This document shows positions 34,070 to 45,862 of a stretch of DNA of 64,000 nt, one piece after another. The notes under the pieces are model-generated. The model saw only the letters and a program-made list of their open reading frames with translations. It did no database searches and was not told where the DNA came from. Position 1 is the first letter of the stretch. The number at the start of each line of letters is the position of its first letter. Source of the DNA: Brienomyrus brachyistius (lineage: Eukaryota; Chordata; Actinopteri; Osteoglossiformes; Mormyridae); assembly GCF_023856365.1 (NCBI RefSeq), contig NC_064536.1, positions 39,935,276 to 39,999,275 on the forward strand. Reading direction: 5' to 3'. Position numbers and translations under genes: made by a program.

Positions 34070-34390
34070 ATGGAGCGTGAGCGTACGGCGTGTCTGGTGT
34101 TACGGTACCGCGGTAAGGTCCCGGGCTTTGGAGAATCAGCAAAGGCCTTAGAACCCTGTGTCTGGTGCGGTACTGCGCTAAGGTCCCCGCGGGCTCGGAT
34201 AATCCTCGGAGAGAGCGATGCCGGAGAGCTGAGAGCCGTGCCGCGGCGCGAGTCTGATGCCGGAGAGCTGAGAGCCGTGCCGCTGCGCGAGTCTGTGACA
34301 AACTCTGAGAGACTGAGACTCTGGGAGAAAATGATAAAGTTGGAGCGAAGAATGAGAGGAGGAGGAGGTGGAGGGTCTGTCGTCCAATAA
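34070..34390 (+). CDS. 106-codon ORF of the palindrome, left arm
   Basis: ATG (MERERTACLVLRYRG) to TAA, where the stop lies inside an AATAAA signal (34386-34391) and a GT-rich stretch follows near 34408-34425. The protein has a CVWC pair, two copies of ESDAGELRAVP, a basic helical segment (LRLWEKMIKLERRM) and a Gly run. The region is GC-rich and CpG-rich next to an AT-only tract. Open ORFs exist on the other strand too, so coding is not proved. Family unknown. Confidence 0.4.
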   Translation: MERERTACLVLRYRGKVPGFGESAKALEPCVWCGTALRSPRARIILGESDAGELRAVPRRESDAGELRAVPLRESVTNSERLRLWEKMIKLERRMRGGGGGGSVVQ

Positions 34391-34439
34391 AAACGCTTGG
34401 CGCTAGTTTTGACAATGTATGTGTGTTTCTTCCTCACGC

Positions 34440-34790
34440 AGGCGTTTGTATTACATCAGCGTATGGTGCCACACTTTTGAAGGCCGTCTCTATCGACTTG
34501 GGCCATACATGCACCCCCAGTAAAATCAGTTTGAAGCTTTGTTCCCCGTATATGACCTCGCACAAGTACAGATATGAGTGCACCTGGTTAATTACAATTA
34601 AATAATCTAGTAAAGACACGCAAGCGTATTACAACAGCGTATGGGGCCATACTTTTGAAGGTCGTCTCTAACGTCTCGGGCCATACATCAAGTTGGACAC
34701 CTCGACTCCCAGTGCTTAATAGAGAAACGATATGACTGCACCTGGGGAGACCCTCGGCGAGCGGGGAGAGGGGCCTTTTCCTCCTAGGGT
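34440..34790. repeat. Two diverged units near the arm tip
   Basis: Units starting near 34455 and 34635 share 'ttacatcagcgtatgg.gccacac', 'cttttgaagg.cgtctct' and 'gggccatacat' and both have atatga.tgcacctgg later; spacing about 180 bp. Mirror at 47255-47605. The 34800-34860 flank ends in a good donor (cccggtgagta). Origin unknown. Confidence 0.5.
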
Positions 34791-36177
34791 AGAGGCACAA
34801 GTATCTTCGAGGTCTTACCCTTCCTGCCAGCCAAAGAGGTTCATCCAGGCCTTACCCGGTGAGTATATTATTTCTTTTATTCGCGTGATAAAAATGCTAA
34901 TTAATTAAATTAAATTAAATTAAATTAAAAATAACATTCTAATAATAGGTATTCTCTGTTTTTTCTATGTACAAGAGAGAGACTGCGCTGACCGGTCAAG
35001 AGAAAATCTACAAGAGACCTGAATCAGCAGTGTTATAAAGCACATAGCCAACGCTAATTAATAAAGAATTTAAGCATAATAGCCCAGACGTACCATGGCC
35101 TATAGCTGGTAGAAATGGAGCTATCCTACGGCCTACAAGATAAAAGCATATGGCACCAAATTGGAATCAGTAGTCTTTAAAAGAATAAATGGACTAGCAA
35201 CTGTCTCTGGGGGAGCAGCCCCGGTTAGGTACTATTAAGCAGCATTTAGTGACATGCATCAAAACACATTTTTTAAAACTTTGACAGAATAAAGTCTTAG
35301 TTATTTTAATAAATACGTTTTTCAGTAAATGTTTATTCACGCGCATGCGGACAAACACACACCCCGGAGGTCAAACTTAAAAAAGTTGATACAAACTACA
35401 GTTGTATCGGACACGCACACAAAAACACAAAAGAGTTTGCTCAATCAAAAAAACACCAAACATATATAGTTCACGTTTTTTATTAAAATGTATAAGGATT
35501 GTTTTGATTTAAATTAATATGAGTGGAATATAAGTCATTTAGGCAACAGGATTTGAGGAAGAACCTAAATAGCAGCTAGAAATGACCGACCAGGCAGGCA
35601 GAAGTCTGCTTTTCTTATCTCACAAGTCATGGAAGGGTGGGAGGGGGGCCACATAAGTGTGGGGTAGGAACTGTGGAATCAGGCAGGGGTGTAAGAATTT
35701 AGGATATAGTCTTGTTATTTTAAAGAAGGTGTACATGATTATTTAATTATATTTAAAGAAGGTGTACATGATTATTTAATTATATTTAATAGGAACCAGT
35801 AAGCTGCATTTAGCACCATGCTGCAAATACACATTAAAAACTTTAAAGAATAAGGTCTTAGTTATTTTAATAAAGACATCCTACAAGGTGCCCACGGCCC
35901 CAGCTTATATAATCTACAAGCTTGATCTGAGATGCTTGCTGGAGTACAATGCTAAGTTGACAACGGTAACGGAGCTGCAGACTGTTTGATAGTTAATGAA
36001 ACATAGTTCAAATTCAACAGTGTCAGCAGTCATCCACTATGCAGGGAGACTACAGATTCACTATAACGACCCCATTTATCTACTAGAATTATTTAAAAAT
36101 TGTTTTTGACAGAATAAAGCCTTAGTTATTTTAATAAATATGTTTTTTCAGTAAATGTATATTCATGCTCATGTGCA

Positions 36178-36215
<38 letters not shown>

Positions 36216-36517
36216 GGTGGTCAGGGGCTTTAAAGTTTAACTTTAGGTCTGTGAAAGTATAGGACCGCGATGTGTATACAGACCCCAAAACATACTAACT
36301 TAGTCGTTCATGAGTCTTGTTGTGAAAAACCACACAAAATAGACTTGTAAATTTTAAAGAAAAGACATTAACAGCTTTTGTTAATGTTTAAATGTATAAA
36401 AACTTTAGATGTGTTTGTTAAACAGTCAAACAAAAATGTGTTATTTTAAAGTAGTATAAAATATAACCTTAACTTTGGACGCAAGATGAACAACCTACAC
36501 AGACACAAACACAGACA

Positions 36518-36560
<43 letters not shown>

Positions 36561-36760
36561 CAAAACCCCAAGCATGCGCACAAGCGCACAACCAAAGGTT
36601 GGGAAGTGTGCTTTCCTTATCTCACAAGTCATGGAAGGGTGGGAGGGGGGCCATATAAGTGAGGGGTAGGAACTGTGGAATCAGGCAAGGGTGTAAGAAT
36701 TTAGGATATAGTCTTGTTATTTTAAAGAAGGTGTACATGATTATTTAATTACATTTAATA
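36178..36760. repeat. Inner module, first left copy
   Basis: (CA)n, then ccggtggtcaggggct, a conserved 300-bp stretch, a second (CA)n (36522-36559) and ends gtgtacatgattatttaatt. The same module stands at 40170-40788 and, inverted, at 41258-41870 and 45290-45862. Confidence 0.8.
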
Positions 36761-36865
36761 GCAACCAGTAAGCTGCATGTACACATTAAATGCAAATACA
36801 CTTTAAAACTTTAAAGAATGGTAATATAACTTGACCATAGTTTTTAGCTACACAAATATTTTAAG

Positions 36866-37100
36866 ACGTAACATGAACGTTTTTCAAAGTAAGATGTACA
36901 AATGTTTTAAAATGTGACATGAAAGTTTTTCAAAGTAAGATGTACAAGTATTTTAAAATGTAACATGAAAGTTTTTCAAAGTAAGATGTACAAATGTTTT
37001 AAAATGTAACATTAAAGTTTTTCAAAGTAAGATGTACAACTGTTTTAAGACGTAACATAAAAGTTTTTCAAAGTAAGATGTACAGATGTTTTAAGATGTA
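36866..37100. repeat. 46-bp tandem repeat array, left arm
   Basis: About five units of the form 'gttttaaaatgtaacatgaaagtttttcaaagtaagatgtacaaa' (given in part). Mirror array at 44946-45180; the reverse-oriented central array is at 40789-41140. Confidence 0.8.
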
Positions 37101-38039
37101 AGATGTTTGGGTGTTTTACAAAAACATTTTGTTGTATGTTTGCAGCCCAAACGTATTTTTAAAATGTACAAAGTTTTATGCATTCATTTTGTGAATTAGT
37201 TTTGAAATCTAATATGAACATGGCTTTTATTTTACAAAAGCAAAGTTGTAAAAAGTTTGTAGGGATTTTATCAAAGGAGATTTTGTTAATGTAACATGAA
37301 GTTTTTTTTATTTTCAAAGTTGCACAAGTGTTTTAAAATGTATCATGTATACGTGTGTTTTATTTTTCAAGCTTGTGTACATTTATCAAATGAGTTTTTA
37401 AAATGTACCATGACCGGGTGTTTTATTATTCAAAATAAAAGTTGTGCATATGTTTTGTTATATGTATGTAGCACGGTTGTGTTTTTAAAATGTACTAATT
37501 TTGTGGGGTGGTGGGAATAAACCGTATTTAAAGGGGTACCTCTCATGGAATCTACCAATCTTTAACAGCTGATGAACCCTGAGCCACACGGGGACTGGGA
37601 GTTTTAACCGTGAGACTCGACACCTAGGCATTAGATCCTTATGTCAGCAATGCTCCCCATGCATGTACCCAGTGTAGGGTCAGGTCCAGAGAAAGCTGTA
37701 ACTACGAGTGCAGCTGATTAATAGCATTTAATTTATAACAGTAGGAGCTAGTAAACTACATTTAGCAGTCGCATTAAAACACGTTAAAGACTTTAAAGAA
37801 TAAAGCCTTAGTTATTTTTTAATAAAGATGGCTTTTCAGTAAATGTTGGCTTTCCTACAAGGTGACCCCGGAGGCCTATGCTTATAGCATCCGGGTGCCT
37901 GATTTGAGATGCTTACTGAGGATGCCATGTTAACACCGGTAACTGAGCTGCACCATGTGTCACACTTAATGAAACTTAGTCCTAATTCAACAGAACCAGT
38001 CGTCATCCACTTTGCAGTGAGATTTCTGAGCGAAAAGTG

Positions 38040-38330
38040 AGCGAAGTTTCATTTTCTTACTTTACCACCTATCGGTTAGTAAGGGAAATGGAGGCGGTAA
38101 TATGTCGGACACGTCAATGGCACTGAGCGCGAGGGAGTGTGCGGTGTGGCGCGAGCTGCTAGCTGATGTAACGCTGCGAACAGTGGGGCTCTGACGTTTT
38201 TAAGATGCGGCTAACTATCCCCGAGACACTTTAGCCAGGTTCGTGTATATTTGCTCTTAAAGCTGCTGTCAATGCCAGGAGGGAGCTGGCTAGCAATAAC
38301 ATCTTTAGCTGGTCTTAAAGCTTGCTGTAT
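38040..38330. other. CpG-rich patch with short ORF, left arm
   Basis: Relatively CpG-rich next to AT-rich flanks. A 30-codon plus ORF from 38102 (MSDTSMALSARECAVWRELL) follows a reasonable start context. It may be a first exon or chance. Mirror at 43715-44006. Confidence 0.25.
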
Positions 38331-39027
38331 TTTTCATTCAGTACATACACGGTTTAGAAGAAAACCTAATCGACATTTAAATAAATAAAAAATAAACGTA
38401 CAAAACTATTGAAATCCACAAGAAGCATGTGCATATTTTTCTGGTTTGCATGTTATGTGTGGTTGTCTAAGCACCGTCGGCCTAGTGTTTGATAGGTGAT
38501 GGAGAAGCATACGGTCGTAAACTGCATGCGCTTATGCCAACAGGTGTTTAACATACAAACATAGACGCTTTTCTTTAACGTAAAACATTTAAAGGCTCAT
38601 TCTGTTTTGTCGACATTCTTTAATTTTATTCAAGTAGCCTCTAATCACCTTACACTTGTTCTATTTTACTGTAGAGTATTTTAAAACAATGTCACTGAAA
38701 TGTCACCACATGTCAAAGCTAACAAGGTAACATGATTGTATCAGCGGAACAAAAAGCCGTCGCCTGGATATGTATAGACAGATCATGTATTGCTCAGCAA
38801 ATCGACAGCATTTTGAAATCTATTTGTATTTAGACAAATATATTGGGAATGAAGCGTCGCGTTTTAAGAGGCAGACATTGAGGCCGAATTTAAGTTGGTC
38901 ACAAATGTATTTTTCTTCTGCAGCTAGAAGCGTCGTCTGAGCCTGATTTTAACTGGCATGTCGGTGTGGGATTCTTATAGTAGAAGTTATGTGAATTGCG
39001 GTACTCTGAAATTAAGTGATATGTGTA

Positions 39028-39294
39028 TTAGAATCGTGAAGTGTCATCTTCCTTTTGTTTTAGCTTCCCCCTAGGCATTTTTATGAACTGTATTGCAATA
39101 TCAGACAGTGTGTCATGAATTTCTGAAGGCATGTTATATATGACCGTTCCTTGGATACGTCTCTTGTACAGTAGTTGCAGTTTGTCAGGACAAGACTGTT
39201 TGCCTAATGTGACATAGTGAACAAGTCCTGTGATTAAAGCATGTCTGCTGCTTAAAACATTGTGTTGTATGATGAAGGTTTCTTGCCGGTACAT
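39028..39294 (-). CDS. 88-codon ORF of the palindrome, left arm
   Basis: Complete ORF, MYRQETFIIQHN to DDTSRF, with the protein-like run QGTVIYNMPSEIHDTLSDIA and a basic end (MPRGKLKQKE). It differs from its mirror (42752-43018) by one Y/H replacement. Not recognised. Balanced composition in an AT-rich surround supports real coding or a decayed exon. Confidence 0.35.
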   Translation of the reverse strand: MYRQETFIIQHNVLSSRHALITGLVHYVTLGKQSCPDKLQLLYKRRIQGTVIYNMPSEIHDTLSDIAIQFIKMPRGKLKQKEDDTSRF

Positions 39295-39904
39295 GTTGAA
39301 TTACATTAGAATATTCAAGTATTATTTTTTAAATCATTTAATGAAATAGGTATTTATCTCATTATTGATGATGCCTGTGGTCCACCTGTATGACAAGTAA
39401 CCTGTCCCGGACAGAGGTTTCTTCAAGGCCTGTTGTAGGAACCCCATGGTGTAGCATTATGAGAAAGTATACAGGGAGTAGTACAAATGAGCAGTCGCCC
39501 TGCCCCTCTTTTACTCATTTTGGATGCTTAAATTACTAAATTGTGTCTTTAATGCTATTCTGTATGATTCTATGGTCTGAGTGAGTCTCCAGTACTACAT
39601 GAATGGTAAACTTAAAAACTCTACTTCTCTTAGCTTAATAATATTTTCTTTCTTGAGTTGAATTAGTTTGTGTCTAATTTTCATTTTATTGATTTTCTGC
39701 ACACTTGGATTATTTATTTGCCCCCCTTGTCTTAAAGGCTAGAGGGGGTCTGTGCTTGTGACCTGGCAATTATTTTCGGTGTTTGTCACTAAACTTGCAA
39801 TATAAAATTTGAAGACAGGTCTGTGACCTGTGCTTGCAACAAAAAACGTCTAAGTGGTAGTAGGCAAAGCACAGCACTGCCTATACTTTCTGAAAAGGCT
39901 AATC

Positions 39905-40165
39905 TTTTATGGCACAGACAGGAAAAGGTGATGATCCACTAGCAGCTCCAAGACGAAAATGGGGTTTATTAAAGAAAAACAGAGCACCCTGGGGTAAAAT
40001 ACTAAACAAAAAGGCCGTGAGGGGTCCGAAACTAGCTGGGAGAAATAAGATTGAACTAAAGAAATCATTAAGTAACACAACTAAGAAACTAGGCTAAACA
40101 GAGAGCAGGACTAAAAAACCAAGCACACAGTTCACAACTAACACTGACCACAGACAGACGGACGG
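39905..40165 (-). repeat. Retroelement-like 3' end or LTR piece, left arm
   Basis: On the minus strand: 'tctttaataaaccccatttt', then 'ttggagctgctagtgga', ending near 'cctgtctgtgcca'. Such a signal-plus-tail is typical of fish LTR or LINE ends; family not assigned. The 62-codon ORF across it is a by-product. Mirror at 41881-42141. Confidence 0.4.
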
Positions 40166-40179
40166 ACAAACGAATGCAT

Positions 40180-40182
40180 GTG

Positions 40183-40273
<91 letters not shown>
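40180..40273. repeat. (CA)n microsatellite, left arm
   Basis: About 47 CA units. The CVCVCV ORF over it is meaningless. Mirror (TG)n at 41766-41862. Confidence 0.95.
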
Positions 40274-40278
<5 letters not shown>

Positions 40279-40788
40279 GCACACCGGTGGTCAGGGGCTA
40301 TAGAGTTTAACTTTAGGTCTGTGAAAGTATAGGACCGCCATGTGTATACAGACCCCAAAACATACTAACTTAGTCGTTCATGAGTCTTATTGTGAAAAAC
40401 CACACAAAATAGACTTGTAAATTTTAAAGAAAACAACATTAACAGCTTTTGTTAATGTTTAAATGTATAAAAACTTTAGATGTGTTTGTTAAACAGTCAA
40501 ACAAATATGTGTTATTTTAAAGTAGTATAAAATATAACCTTAACTTTGGACGCAAGATGAACAACCTACACAGACACAAACACAGACAGACACACACATA
40601 CACACACAGCAAAACCCCAAGCATGCGCACAAGCGCACAACCAAAGGTTGGGAAGTGTGCTTTCCTTATCTCACAAGTCATGGAAGGGTGGGAGGGGGGC
40701 CATATAAGTGAGGGGTAGGAACTGTGGAATCAGGCAAGGGTGTAAGAATTTAGGATATAGTCTTGTTATTTTAAAGAAGGTGTACATC

Positions 40789-41257
40789 TTACTTTGAAAA
40801 ACTTTCATGTCACATTTTAAAACATTTGTTCATCTTACTTTGAAAAACTTTCATGTTACATTTTAAAACATCTGTTTATCTGAAAAACTTTCATGTCAAA
40901 TTTTAAAACATTTGTACATCTTACTTTGAAAAACTTTCATGTCAAATTTTAAAACAGTTGTACATCTTACTTTGAAAAACTTTAATGTTACATTTTAAAA
41001 CATTTGTACATCTTACTTTGAAAAACTTTCATGTTACATTTTAAAATACTTGTACATCTTACTTTGAAAAACTTTCATGTCACATTTTAAAACATTTGTA
41101 CATCTTACTTTGAAAAACGTTCATGTTACGTCTTAAAATATTTGTGTAACTAAAAACTATGGTCAAGTTATATTACCATTCTTTAAAGTTTTAAAGTGTA
41201 TTTGCATTTAATGTGTAAATGCAGCTTACTGGTTGCTATTAAATGTAATTAAATAAT
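40789..41257. repeat. Asymmetric centre of the palindrome with 46-bp repeats
   Basis: About seven tandem units of 46 bp (catcttactttgaaaaac ... tttgta), all in one orientation, then sequence matching the inverted 36757-36880. The left inner module stops at gtgtacat and continues into the repeat phase tgtacatcttac; the shared tgtacat marks the switch point. Confidence 0.8.
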
Positions 41258-41767
41258 CATATACACCTTCTTTAAAATAACAAGACTATATCCTAAATTC
41301 TTACACCCTTGCCTGATTCCACAGTTCCTACCCCTCACTTATATGGCCCCCCTCCCACCCTTCCATGACTTGTGAGATAAGGAAAGCACACTTCCCAACC
41401 TTTGGTTGTGCGCTTGTGCGCATGCTTGGGGTTTTGCTGTGTGTGTATGTGTGTGTCTGTCTGTGTTTGTGTCTGTGTAGGTTGTTCATCTTGCGTCCAA
41501 AGTTAAGGTTATATTTTATACTACTTTAAAATAACACATATTTGTTTGACTGTTTAACAAACACATCTAAAGTTTTTATACATTTAAACATTAACAAAAG
41601 CTGTTAATGTTGTTTTCTTTAAAATTTACAAGTCTATTTTGTGTGGTTTTTCACAATAAGACTCATGAACGACTAAGTTAGTATGTTTTGGGGTCTGTAT
41701 ACACATGGCGGTCCTATACTTTCACAGACCTAAAGTTAAACTCTATAGCCCCTGACCACCGGTGTGC

Positions 41768-41863
<96 letters not shown>

Positions 41864-42751
41864 CACATGCATTCGTTTGTCCGTCCGTCTGTCTGTGGTC
41901 AGTGTTAGTTGTGAACTGTGTGCTTGGTTTTTTAGTCCTGCTCTCTGTTTAGCCTAGTTTCTTAGTTGTGTTACTTAATGATTTCTTTAGTTCAATCTTA
42001 TTTCTCCCAGCTAGTTTCGGACCCCTCACGGCCTTTTTGTTTAGTATTTTACCCCAGGGTGCTCTGTTTTTCTTTAATAAACCCCATTTTCGTCTTGGAG
42101 CTGCTAGTGGATCATCACCTTTTCCTGTCTGTGCCATAAAAGATTAGCCTTTTCAGAAAGTATAGGCAGTGCTGTGCTTTGCCTACTACCACTTAGACGT
42201 TTTTTGTTGCAAGCACAGGTCACAGACCTGTCTTCAAATTTTATATTGCAAGTTTAGTGACAAACACCGAAAATAATTGCCAGGTCACAAGCACAGACCC
42301 CCTCTAGCCTTTAAGACAAGGGGGGCAAATAAATAATCCAAGTGTGCAGAAAATCAATAAAATGAAAATTAGACACAAACTAATTCAACTCAAGAAAGAA
42401 AATATTATTAAGCTAAGAGAAGTAGAGTTTTTAAGTTTACCATTCATGTAGTACTGGAGACTCACTCAGACCATAGAATCATACAGAATAGCATTAAAGA
42501 CACAATTTAGTAATTTAAGCATCCAAAATGAGTAAAAGAGGGGCAGGGCGACTGCTCATTTGTACTACTCCCTGTATACTTTCTCATAATGCTACACCAT
42601 GGGGTTCCTACAACAGGCCTTGAAGAAACCTCTGTCCGGGACAGGTTACTTGTCATACAGGTGGACCACAGGCATCATCAATAATGAGATAAATACCTAT
42701 TTCATTAAATGATTTAAAAAATAATACTTGAATATTCTAATGTAATTCAAC

Positions 42752-43018
42752 ATGTACCGGCAAGAAACCTTCATCATACAACACAATGTTTTAAGCAGCA
42801 GACATGCTTTAATCACAGGACTTGTTCACCATGTCACATTAGGCAAACAGTCTTGTCCTGACAAACTGCAACTACTGTACAAGAGACGTATCCAAGGAAC
42901 GGTCATATATAACATGCCTTCAGAAATTCATGACACACTGTCTGATATTGCAATACAGTTCATAAAAATGCCTAGGGGGAAGCTAAAACAAAAGGAAGAT
43001 GACACTTCACGATTCTAA
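42752..43018 (+). CDS. 88-codon ORF of the palindrome, right arm
   Basis: Mirror of 39028-39294, with HHVTLG for HYVTLG. Confidence 0.35.
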   Translation: MYRQETFIIQHNVLSSRHALITGLVHHVTLGKQSCPDKLQLLYKRRIQGTVIYNMPSEIHDTLSDIAIQFIKMPRGKLKQKEDDTSRF

Positions 43019-45485
43019 TACACATATCACTTAATTTCAGAGTACCGCAATTCACATAACTTCTACTATAAGAATCCCACACCGACATGCCAGTTAAAAT
43101 CAGGCTCAGACGACGCTTCTAGCTGCAGAAGAAAAATACATTTGTGACCAACTTAAATTCGGCCTCAATGTCTGCCTCTTAAAACGCGACGCTTCATTCC
43201 CAATATATTTGTCTAAATACAAATAGATTTCAAAATGCTGTCGATTTGCTGAGCAATACATGATCTGTCTATACATATCCAGGCGACGGCTTTTTGTTCC
43301 GCTGATACAATCATGTTACCTTGTTAGCTTTGACATGTGGTGACATTTCAGTGACATTGTTTTAAAATACTCTACAGTAAAATAGAACAAGTGTAAGGTG
43401 ATTAGAGGCTACTTGAATAAAATTAAAGAATGTCGACAAAACAGAATGAGCCTTTAAATGTTTTACGTTAAAGAAAAGCGTCTATGTTTGTATTTTAAAC
43501 ACCTGTTGGCATAAGCGCATGCAGTTTACGACCGTATGCTTCTCCATCACCTATCAAACACTAGGCCGACGGTGCTTAGACAACCACACATAACATGCAA
43601 ACCAGAAAAATATGCACATGCTTCTTGTGGATTTCAATAGTTTTGTACGTTTATTTTTTATTTATTTAAATGTCGATTAGGTTTTCTTCTAAACCGTGTA
43701 TGTACTGAATGAAAAATACAGCAAGCTTTAAGACCAGCTAAAGATGTTATTGCTAGCCAGCTCCCTCCTGGCATTGACAGCAGCTTTAAGAGCAAATATA
43801 CACGAACCTGGCTAAAGTGTCTCGGGGATAGTTAGCCGCATCTTAAAAACGTCAGAGCCCCACTGTTCGCAGCGTTACATCAGCTAGCAGCTCGCGCCAC
43901 ACCGCACACTCCCTCGCGCTCAGTGCCATTGACGTGTCCGACATATTACCGCCTCCATTTCCCTTACTAACCGATAGGTGGTAAAGTAAGAAAATGAAAC
44001 TTCGCTCACTTTTCGCTCAGAAATCTCACTGCAAAGTGGATGACGACTGGTTCTGTTGAATTAGGACTAAGTTTCATTAAGTGTGACACATGGTGCAGCT
44101 CAGTTACCGGTGTTAACATGGCATCCTCAGTAAGCATCTCAAATCAGGCACCCGGATGCTATAAGCATAGGCCTCCGGGGTCACCTTGTAGGAAAGCCAA
44201 CATTTACTGAAAAGCCATCTTTATTAAAAAATAACTAAGGCTTTATTCTTTAAAGTCTTTAACGTGTTTTAATGCGACTGCTAAATGTAGTTTACTAGCT
44301 CCTACTGTTATAAATTAAATGCTATTAATCAGCTGCACTCGTAGTTACAGCTTTCTCTGGACCTGACCCTACACTGGGTACATGCATGGGGAGCATTGCT
44401 GACATAAGGATCTAATGCCTAGGTGTCGAGTCTCACGGTTAAAACTCCCAGTCCCCGTGTGGCTCAGGGTTCATCAGCTGTTAAAGATTGGTAGATTCCA
44501 TGAGAGGTACCCCTTTAAATACGGTTTATTCCCACCACCCCACAAAATTAGTACATTTTAAAAACACAACCGTGCTACATACATATAACAAAACATATGC
44601 ACAACTTTTATTTTGAATAATAAAACACCCGGTCATGGTACATTTTAAAAACTCATTTGATAAATGTACACAAGCTTGAAAAATAAAACACACGTATACA
44701 TGATACATTTTAAAACACTTGTGCAACTTTGAAAATAAAAAAAACTTCATGTTACATTAACAAAATCTCCTTTGATAAAATCCCTACAAACTTTTTACAA
44801 CTTTGCTTTTGTAAAATAAAAGCCATGTTCATATTAGATTTCAAAACTAATTCACAAAATGAATGCATAAAACTTTGTACATTTTAAAAATACGTTTGGG
44901 CTGCAAACATATAACAAAATGTTTTTGTAAAACACCCAAACATCTTACATCTTAAAACATCTGTACATCTTACTTTGAAAAACTTTTATGTTACGTCTTA
45001 AAACAGTTGTACATCTTACTTTGAAAAACTTTAATGTTACATTTTAAAACATTTGTACATCTTACTTTGAAAAACTTTCATGTTACATTTTAAAATACTT
45101 GTACATCTTACTTTGAAAAACTTTCATGTCACATTTTAAAACATTTGTACATCTTACTTTGAAAAACGTTCATGTTACGTCTTAAAATATTTGTGTAGCT
45201 AAAAACTATGGTCAAGTTATATTACCATTCTTTAAAGTTTTAAAGTGTATTTGCATTTAATGTGTACATGCAGCTTACTGGTTGCTATTAAATGTAATTA
45301 AATAATCATGTACACCTTCTTTAAAATAACAAGACTATATCCTAAATTCTTACACCCTTGCCTGATTCTACAGTTCCTACCCCTCACTTATATGGCCCCC
45401 CTCCCACCCTTCCATGACTTGTGAGATAAGGAAAGCACACTTCCCAACCTTTGGTTGTGCGCTTGTGCGCATGCTTGGGGTTTTG

Positions 45486-45522
<37 letters not shown>

Positions 45523-45824
45523 TGTCTGTGTTTGTGTCTGTGTAGGTTGTTCATCTTGCGTCCAAAGTTAAGGTTATATTTTATACTACTTTAAAATAAC
45601 ACATTTTTGTTTGACTGTTTAACAAACACATCTAAAGTTTTTATACATTTAAACATTAACAAAAGCTGTTAATGTCTTTTCTTTAAAATTTACAAGTCTA
45701 TTTTGTGTGGTTTTTCACAACAAGACTCATGAACGACTAAGTTAGTATGTTTTGGGGTCTGTATACACATCGCGGTCCTATACTTTCACAGACCTAAAGT
45801 TAAACTTTAAAGCCCCTGACCACC

Positions 45825-45862
<38 letters not shown>

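Larger units (their letters stand above)
34860..38040. repeat. Degenerate direct-repeat region of left arm
   Basis: At least four diverged units (around 35230, 35780, 36110 and 37740) share 'agctgcatttagca', 'ctttaaagaataa.g.cttagttattttaataaa', 'ctacaaggtg.cc' and 'gagatgct.gctgg'. Their order and truncation vary. No coding frame is supported. Mirror at 44006-47185. Confidence 0.6.

Noticed and set aside
34178..34437. Minus-strand ORFs (69, 124 and 135 codons) over the GC-rich arm tip
   Set aside because: Overlap the plus-strand ORF that has the AATAAA-linked stop and promoter-like tip; they look like shadows in CpG-rich DNA, though this is not proved.
34637..34751. 5S rRNA gene
   Set aside because: Short similarities (ggccatac, gtcgtct, gggagacc) but wrong spacing and no complete internal control region.
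39909..40097. 62-codon Lys-rich ORF
   Set aside because: Antisense to a retroelement-like 3' end; composition driven.
40089..40358. ORFs with long Cys-Val runs over (CA)n tracts
   Set aside because: Translation of a dinucleotide repeat; same for the mirror at 41688-41957.
40789..41140. CRISPR-like array
   Set aside because: The 46-bp units are contiguous tandem repeats without unique spacers, in a vertebrate genome.
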